A stretch of 64,000 bases of DNA, from positions 62,001 through 126,000 of the forward strand of contig CBDDDT010000006.1 of assembly GCA_965226755.1 (NCBI GenBank), in the 5' to 3' direction. The stretch is from Bog-113 sp965226755 (lineage in GTDB: Bacteria > Acidobacteriota > Terriglobia > Bryobacterales > Bryobacteraceae). Below are positions 51,816 through 61,110 of this stretch, piece by piece (the stretch's first letter is position 1; every line of letters begins with the position of its first letter). Both the position numbers and the translations under genes were made by a program. The notes beneath the pieces are model-generated. The model saw nothing but the letters and a program-made list of their open reading frames with translations. It made no database searches and was not told the origin of the DNA.

Positions 51816-52747
51816 CAGGCCTCGAGCGCGGTTTCAACAGGGTAATCGATATATACCTGGTGCAGCGCGGCGTGGAAATTCAGACACTGCTCGATCACGC
51901 CGTTCAGGTATTTGCGCAGCCCTCCGGACATGATGTCCTGGATCTGCGCGTAGGCGAGAGACGAACGCAGCCGCCCGATAATCCGCTCCATGTCCCCGGT
52001 CTTGCGCGCGGGCGCGGCTTCAATGATGGCCGCCAGAGCGCGATTCATGCGTTCCACCGAATAGCGCACCGAATAGGGAAACTCCGGATTCAGAAGCAGG
52101 AACTCCGCCACCCGGGCGGGCTTCAGATCCGCCGTGTATACGCGGCAATATGCTTCAAACGCGGCGCAGCTCGAGAGAAGACCAACCCAGTCCATGTCGT
52201 CGGCGCCTTCCGGAAAGGAGAAGTGCGCGTCCAGCAGCACCGATAAGGCGTTGGCGCGTTCGATATATTTACCCATCTGGATGAACTGCCAGCCTTCCCC
52301 ATGGTTCATCGTGGCGTCGGTGACGCCGTGGAACTTATACGAGCCTTCGCGCACGGAGGTCACCAGACGCAACGGCTCAAAATCGCTGGGAGCGCGGGAA
52401 CTCGCCTGGCTCACTTCGTGATAGAGGCGGTTCAGCCGCTCCCACATCTCGGAGCTGATCTGCTCCCGCACCTGGCTCGCGTTCTCGCGGGCGCCCGTGA
52501 TGCAGGCGACGATCGAAGCCGGCGTTTCCGGATCGCCGGTCAGCAGCGCCATCGCCACCTGCGGGTCCACCGCCGTCTCGCCGCGCAGCCCCATGCAGGC
52601 CGTTACGCGGTTCCAGCGCTGTTCGAGGGAGAGCTTGGACGGGTTCAGCAAGAGGTTGTAGTTGGCCTCGATCACGCGCGCGCAGTGGTCCGCGCGCTCG
52701 AAGTAGCGGCTCATCCAGTAAAGGCTGTCGGCGACGCGCGAGAGCAT
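51815..52747 (-). CDS. Alpha-E domain protein
   Basis: 310 aa, all helical and in keeping with the alpha-E family: VADSLYWMSRYFERADHCAR, VIEANYNLLLNP, then FEPLRLVTSVREGSYKFHGV, GEGWQFIQMGKYIERANALS and LLNPEFPYSVRYSVERMNRA. The paired ERADHxAR / ERANAL motifs are characteristic. Alpha-E proteins are found only beside circularly permuted ATP-grasp amidoligases and are presumed to be partner or scaffold. It lies 6 bases downstream of the ATP-grasp gene. Confidence 0.92.
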   Translation of the reverse strand: MLSRVADSLYWMSRYFERADHCARVIEANYNLLLNPSKLSLEQRWNRVTACMGLRGETAVDPQVAMALLTGDPETPASIVACITGARENASQVREQISSEMWERLNRLYHEVSQASSRAPSDFEPLRLVTSVREGSYKFHGVTDATMNHGEGWQFIQMGKYIERANALSVLLDAHFSFPEGADDMDWVGLLSSCAAFEAYCRVYTADLKPARVAEFLLLNPEFPYSVRYSVERMNRALAAIIEAAPARKTGDMERIIGRLRSSLAYAQIQDIMSGGLRKYLNGVIEQCLNFHAALHQVYIDYPVETALEA

Positions 52748-52753
52748 AGGCGT

Positions 52754-54229
52754 TTAGTTTTGCAGCACCCAGGTGTCCTTCGAGCCGCCGCCCTGGGATG
52801 AGTTCACCACCAGTGACCCTTTCCGCAGCGCGACGCGGGTTAGTCCGCCGGGAACGATGGTGACTTTCTCCCCGAAAAGTACGTAGGGGCGCAGGTCGAC
52901 ATGGCGCGGCGAAATCGAGCCATCCTCTATGAAACATGGCGCCGTCGAGAGATTGAGCGTGGGTTGCGCGATGTAATTCCGCGGATCGGCCATGATCTTC
53001 TCGCGAAACTCCTCCCGTTGCGCCGCCGAACTGTGCGGGCCGATCAGCATGCCGTAGCCCCCCGATTCGCCCACTGCTTTCACCACGTATTTCTCGAGAT
53101 TGCCGCAAACATGGTCGCGCTCCTTCTCGTCCGACATGAGAAACGTCTCCACGTTCTCCAAAATCGGATCCTCCCCCAGGTAATAACGGATGATCTTGGG
53201 AACATACGAGTAGATCGCTTTATCGTCGGCCACGCCCGTACCGAGCGCGTTCGCCAGAACCACGTTGCCGGCGCGGTACGCATTGAAGAGGCCGGCGGCG
53301 CCGAGAGCGGAATCGCCGCGGAACGCGAGCGGGTCCAGAAAATCGTCGTCCACGCGCCGGTAAATGACGTCCACCCGCTGCAATCCCGAAGTGGTCCGCA
53401 TATAGACCACGTTGTCGTGAACCACCAGGTCGCGGCCTTCCACCAGTTCAATCCCCATCTGGCGCGCGAGATAGGTGTGCTCGAAGTACGCCGAATTATA
53501 AACGCCGGGAGTCAGCAGGACGATGGTCGGATTGGGCCGCTCATCCGGCGCAAGGGAACGCAGCGTCGAAAGCAGGGCTTGGCTGTAGTGCTCGATCGGC
53601 CGCACGCCGCATTTGCGGAACAAGGTAGGAAAGATCTGTTTCATCACCTTGCGGCTGGTCAGCATATAGGAGACCCCGCTGGGCACGCGGAGGTTGTCCT
53701 CTAGCACGACGAAGCGGCCGTCGGGAAGCCGGATCAGGTCTGTGCCGACCACGCTCACATACACGTCTCGCGGGACTTTCACGCCGCGCATCTGCCGCCG
53801 GAAATGCCGGCACGTGTAAATCACTTCCCCCGGAATCACCTTATCCTGCAGGATTCGGCGCTCGTGATAAACGTCTTTCAGAAACAGGTTCAGCGCGGTG
53901 ATCCGCTGGGTGAGGCCGCGCTCGATGGTCTCCCACTCCGAACTCGTGATGATGCGGGGCAGCAGGTCATGCGGAAAAATTCGCTCCGTCCCTTCTTTGC
54001 GCCCATAGACCGTGAACGTGATCCCCTGGTTGAAGAAGGAGAGGTCGGCTTCCTGCTTGCTGCGCCGCAACTCGTCGGCGGGCAAATTCAGAAGTTGAGT
54101 GTAAAGTGCGCGGTACTGCTGACGCGGGCGGCCCGGCGCGCGAAACATTTCGTCGTAGGCGGCGGCGATCTCGTATTCGGAGAAGGGCTCGGGAACCCTG
54201 CGGTTGGAAGAGGGAGCGGACGTCGCCAT
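52754..54229 (-). CDS. Circularly permuted type 2 ATP-grasp protein
   Basis: 491 aa. The N-terminal segment (PFSEYEIAAAYDEMFRAPGR, then RQQYRALYTQLLNLP) and the core VYVSVVGTDLIRLPDGRFVV and LEDNLRVPSGVSYMLTSRKV are typical of CP-ATPgrasp-2 proteins. Also seen are VLLTPGVYNSAYFEHTYLAR, the VVKAVGESGGYGMLIGPHSS nucleotide-binding part, and LNLSTAPCFIEDGSISPRHV with DLRPYVLFGE. It should form an amide or peptide bond with ATP, in a proposed peptide-tagging system with alpha-E, transglutaminase and Anbu proteins. Confidence 0.93.
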   Translation of the reverse strand: MATSAPSSNRRVPEPFSEYEIAAAYDEMFRAPGRPRQQYRALYTQLLNLPADELRRSKQEADLSFFNQGITFTVYGRKEGTERIFPHDLLPRIITSSEWETIERGLTQRITALNLFLKDVYHERRILQDKVIPGEVIYTCRHFRRQMRGVKVPRDVYVSVVGTDLIRLPDGRFVVLEDNLRVPSGVSYMLTSRKVMKQIFPTLFRKCGVRPIEHYSQALLSTLRSLAPDERPNPTIVLLTPGVYNSAYFEHTYLARQMGIELVEGRDLVVHDNVVYMRTTSGLQRVDVIYRRVDDDFLDPLAFRGDSALGAAGLFNAYRAGNVVLANALGTGVADDKAIYSYVPKIIRYYLGEDPILENVETFLMSDEKERDHVCGNLEKYVVKAVGESGGYGMLIGPHSSAAQREEFREKIMADPRNYIAQPTLNLSTAPCFIEDGSISPRHVDLRPYVLFGEKVTIVPGGLTRVALRKGSLVVNSSQGGGSKDTWVLQN

Positions 54230-54339
54230 AGAGAACGCGTTTTCACCGGACTCGTTTCGACGTAGAACTCACCCGGGCGAGTAACGATGAGTATAGCTCC
54301 AGAGCGCCAACCGCCGCGATCCGCTTACATCTGTGCCGC

Positions 54340-56841
54340 TTATTCCCAGCGCAGCGCGCGCATCGGATCCACGCGCGTGGCGCGGCGGGCAGGGAGATAA
54401 CCCGCCAGCAAAGCCACCGCGGCCATGGCGACAGTCGCGACCGCGATGCTTGCCGGATCCCCAGGCGAGATTCCATAAAGCTGGGCCCGCACCAGGCGGG
54501 TCAGCGCCCAGGCCGCGGGCAGCGCGATCGCCACGCCCGCCGCCACCAGCAGAATCACCTCGCGCATCACTAGCCACAGAATATCCCCGCGCGCGGCCCC
54601 GATCGCCATGCGAATGCCGATCTCGCGCGTGCGGCGCGCCACCGTGTAGGCCATCACGCCATACAGGCCGATCGCCGCCAGCACGGTCGCGAGTATGCCG
54701 AACGCGCTCGAAAGCGTGGCCACCAGCCGCTCGGTCACCAGCGAATTCTCCATCTGCTTCTCCAGCGTCTTCATGCCGAAGACCGGCAGATTCGGGTCCA
54801 TCTCGTGCACCATGCGGCGCACCGTCAGAAAGGTCTGTTCGGGCTCGCGCGCGGTGCGGATATACGCCATCATTCCCAGCGTGAAATCCACTTGTTCGTA
54901 CGGGCGGAACACCTCGTCGGGAGCGTCGTCGCGCATGCTCTCGTACTTGGTGTCGCGCACCACGCCGACGATGGTGGTGTCGGTCTTGGTTCCCGGATCG
55001 CCGCCCTCCCCGATGTGATGACCGATCGCGTTGACTGTCCCGATGTACTTTTTCGCGAACGTCTCGTTGACGATGGCCACCTTGGCCGATGCGGCAGTGT
55101 CGTTGGCGGTGAAGTCGCGGCCCAGCAGGATGGGGACGCCCAGAGATCGGAAGTAGGCCGGACTGATGAAGTTCATATGCGGATCGATGTTCTGCCCCGG
55201 CTTGGCCCCTTCCACGGTGTAACTCTCATCCCACTCATCGCCCTCCAAAATCGGCATCACGGCGAGACTCGCGGCCTCCACGCCGGGAATGCGGTTGAGC
55301 CTTTCGTCCAGCGTGCGGTAGAACTGCCGGCTGCGTTCCGCCTTGTAGCCGTTGAGCGGCGGATCCACCGCGAACGCAATCAGGTTCCGCGTGCGAAATC
55401 CGGGATCCAGATCCTTGAGGTTGCGCAGGCTGCGAATGAATAGACCCGCGCCGATCAGCAGCAGGAGCGACAGCGTGACCTGCGCCACCACCAGCGCTTT
55501 ACGCAGCCCGACCGAGGTCCCGCCCACCACCGCGCCGGCCTGGTCCTTCAGAGTGGGCGCCAGTTCGGGCCGGGTTGCCTGTAGCGCGGGAACCAGCCCG
55601 AACAGGATTCCGGTCAGCAGCGCCAATGCGAAGTTGAAAGCCAGAATGCGGAGATCGGGAAGGGTGGAGATGGTGACAGGCGGGTCGGATTGGGGCAGGA
55701 AGTTCATCAGCGAGCGATCGATGAAGACAGCGAGCAGAACGCCCGTCAATCCGCCGCAGAACGCCAGAAGGAGGCTCTCCACGAGAAGCTGGGAGATGAT
55801 GCGGCCGCGGCTCGCGCCGAGCGCCAGCCGGACAGCGATCTCTTTCTGCCGGGACGTCGCGCGAGCGATCAACAGATTGGCGACGTTCGCGCACGCGATC
55901 AGAAGCACCAGGGCCACAATCGCCATCAGCACCAGCAGCGGCTTCGAGAACTGGCGTTGCAGGGAAGACTGTCCGCGCGCCGCCGGAAGCAGCGCGATAT
56001 ACATCTTGAGAAAGTTCTTGCGAGTGGATGGCGCCGCGTGCGCAAAATCCTCCTGCCGCACCTCCATCTCGAGCATCCTGTGCATGAAAGGCTGCAAACT
56101 CGCCTGGGCGGTTTCCAGCGTGATGCCCGGCTTGAGCCGGCCGAACGCGTTGATCCAACGGCCCCGGCGCTTGCTGAGGCCGTAGAACCCAAGCGTGTCC
56201 ATCTGCCCGGCCATATGAATCGGGACACGGATCTGCGGAGACTCTCCCGGTTCCAAGCCGTCAAACCCGTCCTGGCTGACGCCCACTACGGTGAGCGGAA
56301 AGCCATTGACGATCAGCTTCTGGCCGATGATGCCGGTGTCGCCGGCAAAGCGGCTTTTCCAATAGCGATAACTGAGGACCGCCAAGGGGTGAGCGCCGGC
56401 AAAGTCATCGTCCGCGGCCGTGAAGACGCGGCCGACCGCCGCTTGAATCCCCAGCACCGGGAAGAAGTTGCCCGAGACCAGTTCGCCGTAGGCGCGTTCG
56501 GTTTTGCCGCCGTAGCTCACGCTGATCGAACGCTCCGCGCTGCAGAACATTCCGCTGAAAACCTCGTTGTGATCGCGGAAGTCGGCGTACATCGGGTACG
56601 AGAGTTTGTCGTATCCGTTGTTGCTGCCATAGTGATTGCCGACGCCTTTCAGCCGCACCAGGCGCGTGGGATCTTTGATCGGCAGCAGGCGCAGGAGAAC
56701 CCGGTCCACCAAACTGAAAATGGCGGTGTTCGCGCCAATGCCCAGCCCCAGCGAGAGCACCGCTATCGTCACGAAGACCGGCGACTTGGTCAGTGTACGG
56801 AGGGCGAAGCGAAAGTCCTGCGCGAGATGGTTGGCGGTCAC
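54340..56841 (-). CDS. MacB/FtsX-type ABC permease (ADOP-like, no prefix domain)
   Basis: 833 aa, starting with DFRFALRTLTKSPVFVTIAV and LSLGLGIGANTAIFSLVDRV, and including two FtsX-type blocks: KPLLVLMAIVALVLLIACAN, NLLIARATSRQKEIAVRLAL, late GLYGVMAYTVARRTREIGIR and MAIGAARGDILWLVMREVIL. The ADOP prefix domain seen in the protein at 42727 is missing here. No ATPase or PadR gene is adjacent. It lies between two halves of the Anbu/amidoligase cluster. Its role is probably resistance or export of an unknown compound. Confidence 0.9.
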   Translation of the reverse strand: MTANHLAQDFRFALRTLTKSPVFVTIAVLSLGLGIGANTAIFSLVDRVLLRLLPIKDPTRLVRLKGVGNHYGSNNGYDKLSYPMYADFRDHNEVFSGMFCSAERSISVSYGGKTERAYGELVSGNFFPVLGIQAAVGRVFTAADDDFAGAHPLAVLSYRYWKSRFAGDTGIIGQKLIVNGFPLTVVGVSQDGFDGLEPGESPQIRVPIHMAGQMDTLGFYGLSKRRGRWINAFGRLKPGITLETAQASLQPFMHRMLEMEVRQEDFAHAAPSTRKNFLKMYIALLPAARGQSSLQRQFSKPLLVLMAIVALVLLIACANVANLLIARATSRQKEIAVRLALGASRGRIISQLLVESLLLAFCGGLTGVLLAVFIDRSLMNFLPQSDPPVTISTLPDLRILAFNFALALLTGILFGLVPALQATRPELAPTLKDQAGAVVGGTSVGLRKALVVAQVTLSLLLLIGAGLFIRSLRNLKDLDPGFRTRNLIAFAVDPPLNGYKAERSRQFYRTLDERLNRIPGVEAASLAVMPILEGDEWDESYTVEGAKPGQNIDPHMNFISPAYFRSLGVPILLGRDFTANDTAASAKVAIVNETFAKKYIGTVNAIGHHIGEGGDPGTKTDTTIVGVVRDTKYESMRDDAPDEVFRPYEQVDFTLGMMAYIRTAREPEQTFLTVRRMVHEMDPNLPVFGMKTLEKQMENSLVTERLVATLSSAFGILATVLAAIGLYGVMAYTVARRTREIGIRMAIGAARGDILWLVMREVILLVAAGVAIALPAAWALTRLVRAQLYGISPGDPASIAVATVAMAAVALLAGYLPARRATRVDPMRALRWE

Positions 56842-56897
56842 ACTGGGCTATTACGTTTGCGATCGCCATCCGTTAGCAGATTCTGCGCGCTCGGCGC

Positions 56898-57644
56898 TCA
56901 GACCGACATTTCTTTGGGCGGTGGGTAGTAGTTCACATCGGGGAGTTGCTCCACGGCGCGGCGCAGAGACTGCTCCCAACTCGAGTGAATCAGGGTGAGA
57001 TCCTGATCCGTGGCGGAAAACCGCCGGTACTGATTCAACTCGAAGCTGTCCTTTCGGTAAAGAAGAACTTCGATTGGCGGCCCCACCGTGACGTTGGAGC
57101 GAATGGTGGCGTCGAAAGACAACAGCGCGTACTTGGCGGCGACTTCCAGATTGGTTCTGAATTCAATGCCGCGGTCGAGGATGGGACGGCCGTACTTGCA
57201 TTCACCGAGTTGGAGGTAACAGGAATCCTCGGTTGCCCGCAATGGATTGCCCTGCGGATAAATGAGGTAAAGGTTTGGAAGCTCACCCTTGACCTGCCCT
57301 CCGAGCAGAAGATTGACGTTGAAGTTGAACTGGTCGCGCTCCAGCGCGGCGCGGTCCATGTCGGAGACGCGGCGCACGCACTCTCCTACGCTCCGCGCGG
57401 CGTCATAAAGAGAAGCGGCTTTGGCCAGGCCTTCACCGCGGTCGAACTCCCCGCGCAGCAGGGTGATCACCGATTGGCTGATCGACAAACTGCCGCTGGT
57501 GAGCACCACGAACGCGCGTTCCCCGGGCTGCACGAAGCTGTGCATCTTGCGGCAGACGTTGACCTGGTCATAGCCTGCGTTGGTCCTGGAATCGGACGCC
57601 ATGACGAGGCCTTCCTCGGTCACGATGCCCAAACAATATGTCAT
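56898..57644 (-). CDS. Anbu (bacterial proteasome-like peptidase)
   Basis: 248 aa. It starts MTYCLGIVTEEGLVMASDSR, with the catalytic Thr directly at residue 2, then TNAGYDQVNVCRKMHSFVQP, GERAFVVLTSGSLSISQSVI, and LSFDATIRSNVTVGPPIEVL near the end. This matches Anbu, the ancestral beta-subunit-like N-terminal nucleophile hydrolase of the proteasome family. It forms ring- or screw-like assemblies and is found beside CP-ATP-grasp, alpha-E and transglutaminase genes. Here it points away from the second transglutaminase gene, which begins 158 bases away on the opposite strand. Confidence 0.9.
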   Translation of the reverse strand: MTYCLGIVTEEGLVMASDSRTNAGYDQVNVCRKMHSFVQPGERAFVVLTSGSLSISQSVITLLRGEFDRGEGLAKAASLYDAARSVGECVRRVSDMDRAALERDQFNFNVNLLLGGQVKGELPNLYLIYPQGNPLRATEDSCYLQLGECKYGRPILDRGIEFRTNLEVAAKYALLSFDATIRSNVTVGPPIEVLLYRKDSFELNQYRRFSATDQDLTLIHSSWEQSLRRAVEQLPDVNYYPPPKEMSV

Positions 57645-57801
57645 TCTTCTCCCCTTGGGTGCCGCGTGATTTCTTATTGTGGCAGTTTCGGTTCGCGGCG
57701 CTGCCGAAGCTCTTGTACACTAACGATTCAAGCCCGCGCTGACTTTCCCGCCTTGCCCCGTTCGCAAGCGCCTGGCCAGTGCGTGGGCGCCCCATAAACC
57801 C

Positions 57802-58605
57802 ATGCTGATTCGATTAGGCTACGACATGCAGTTCCAGAGCCCGGCGCCGGTGCCGATGGTCGCTCTGCTTCATGTGCATCCTTCGCGCGCGAAAGATCTG
57901 AAGGAGCCCGACACATTGCGGATCGATCCGCCGTCGGAAATCACACAATATCTGGATAGTTTCGGAAATATCTGCTCGCGTTTCGTGGCGCCGCGGGGAA
58001 CCTTTAGACTCTGGAATTCGACGCTGATCGAGGATTCCGGCGAGCTGGACGTTCTCAACACCGGCGGCCAGGAGGCGCTGGTGCAGGATCTTCCAAACGA
58101 CGTGCTTCAGTTTCTTCTGGCCAGCCGGTACTGCGAGGTGGACCTGCTGTCGAATGTCGCCGGCGAGCTGTTCGGTCACCTCACGCCGGGGTGGGATCGC
58201 GTGCAGGCGGTGATTGAATGGGTGCACCGGAAGGTTCAATTCGGGTATAACTTCGCCCGTCCCACCAAGACCGCGCTGGACGTCTATACGGAACGCGTCG
58301 GCGTGTGCCGCGACTTTCAGCATCTGGCGATCACGTTCTGCCGGTGTCTGAATATCCCCGCCCGCTATGTGACGGGCTACCTGGGCGATATCGGGGTTCC
58401 GTATGCCGGCGCGATGGACTTCAGCGCCTGGTTCGAAGTCTACATGGACGGGCGTTGGTGGACGTGCGACGCGCGGCACGACCGGCAGCGCATCGGGCGC
58501 GTTCTGATGGCTACCGGGCGTGACGCCGCGGACGTGGCCCTGACGACTTCGTTTGGAAGCGCCGCGCTCTCGAGTTTTCTGGTGATCACCGACGAAGTGA
58601 AATGA
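57802..58605 (+). CDS. Second transglutaminase-like protein, His replaced by Ser
   Basis: 267 aa. The N-terminal part is a beta domain (LIRLGYDMQFQSPAPVPMVA). The catalytic Cys is at 169 (RVGVCRDFQHLAITFCRCLN), and the Asp region is at TCDARHD (Asp223). Where most transglutaminase-fold peptidases have the catalytic His (DFHAWFEV), this one has Ser208 (MDFSAWFEVYMDGRWW). As far as I recall, a related subfamily shares this DFSAWFE form, so it may be a real feature. The likely role is in the same tagging pathway as the Anbu protein. Confidence 0.85.
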   Translation: MLIRLGYDMQFQSPAPVPMVALLHVHPSRAKDLKEPDTLRIDPPSEITQYLDSFGNICSRFVAPRGTFRLWNSTLIEDSGELDVLNTGGQEALVQDLPNDVLQFLLASRYCEVDLLSNVAGELFGHLTPGWDRVQAVIEWVHRKVQFGYNFARPTKTALDVYTERVGVCRDFQHLAITFCRCLNIPARYVTGYLGDIGVPYAGAMDFSAWFEVYMDGRWWTCDARHDRQRIGRVLMATGRDAADVALTTSFGSAALSSFLVITDEVK

Positions 58606-58710
58606 CCGGAATCTCGGGAGTAACTCGGGGGTAAGATGAAACCAACCGCTTCGCCTCCGCGTTGATCAGGTGAGCGCGCGGGAGTTCCGGACCTATGGGA
58701 GGAGCACTCG

Positions 58711-59538
58711 GTGGCTCGCTGGTTTTCTATCCTGTTTTCAACCCTGGCCCTCTGTTTTCTGGTTGGCGCGGCTACCGGCCCCGCTCCCTTCCGGCAGTAC
58801 CGGGGATGGGAGTACGGCCCTGAAGACGTCCTGCTTCCCAAGGATTGGCAGCAGCCGGGCGAATGGGTTTTTGCGCGGCTCATGTACCCCTCGGTCCGCT
58901 TCAGCGACCGGCCCTACACCAACTGGCTCAACGGGGAAGCGAACTGGACGATGGATTATCCGCGCTCGGATCGTCATCTCTCCGAAGCCGTTCGGAGGCT
59001 GACGCGAATCGCCGCGCGATCCGTGGAGCAGCCCGTCAACCTGGACGATGACGGAGACGTCTTCGACTGGCCGTGGCTCTACGGAGTCGAAGTCGGGCAC
59101 TGGGAACTGACCGACGCGCAGGTGGCGAAATTCCGGGAGTTCCTTCTGCGCGGCGGATTCTTCATGTGCGACGATTTCCACGGCACGCACGAATGGGAAG
59201 TTTTCACGGCCAGCATGAATAAGGTATTTCCGGACCGGCCCATCGTCGAAATCGATAACCAGGACCCCATCTTCCACACCGTTTACGACTTGGACGACCG
59301 TTACCAGGTGCCAGGCGAGCAATTCGTGCACTCCGGCAAAACCTATGAGCACAACGGAATGGTGCCCCGCTGGCGCGGCATCTACGACGACAAGGGGCGC
59401 ATCATGGTCGCCATGTGTCACAACATGGATTTGGGCGATTCCTGGGAGCACGCCGATAATGCGGCATATCCGGCCAAGTTTTCCGCCCTGGGCATGCGGA
59501 TCGGCGTGAACTATATCATTTACGCCATGACCCACTGA
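58711..59538 (+). CDS. DUF4159-domain exported protein
   Basis: 275 aa from a GTG with GGGAGGAG upstream. It has a signal peptide (FSILFSTLALCFLVGAATG). The mature protein is a DUF4159 domain: FARLMYPSVRFSDRPYTNWL, PRSDRHLSEAVRRLTRIAAR, FLLRGGFFMCDDFHGTHEWE, NDLGD-type CHNMDLGDSWEHADNAAYP and AKFSALGMRIGVNYIIYAMT. These are common in Acidobacteria and Planctomycetes, and the function is unknown. It lies between the Anbu cluster and clpX, on the same strand as clpX. Confidence 0.85.
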   Translation: MARWFSILFSTLALCFLVGAATGPAPFRQYRGWEYGPEDVLLPKDWQQPGEWVFARLMYPSVRFSDRPYTNWLNGEANWTMDYPRSDRHLSEAVRRLTRIAARSVEQPVNLDDDGDVFDWPWLYGVEVGHWELTDAQVAKFREFLLRGGFFMCDDFHGTHEWEVFTASMNKVFPDRPIVEIDNQDPIFHTVYDLDDRYQVPGEQFVHSGKTYEHNGMVPRWRGIYDDKGRIMVAMCHNMDLGDSWEHADNAAYPAKFSALGMRIGVNYIIYAMTH

Positions 59539-59694
59539 CGGCCGTCCAAACTCGTAGATCTGACGTACCAAGACCTTTTCGCGATGGGCCCTGAGTGAGC
59601 GGATTGATTACGGTTCCGACTCGGGTGATAATAGAACCAGCCGTGGTCGAGAGGTTTGTCCTTTTCTTGATTGCCGGTCGCCAGGAGGAATCAA

Positions 59695-60975
<1,281 letters not shown>

Positions 60976-61110
60976 AGTCTTTTCCATTCCGTCGTAATCT
61001 AAGTAAGAGGCGGGCTGTATTGCCGGCCGACCGCGGGCGAATCCGGCGACCACGTAGGTTCCGGAAATGGTCCGCTGTTTTCGCTCTTGTCTTCCCAACA
61101 GGTCAATAGA

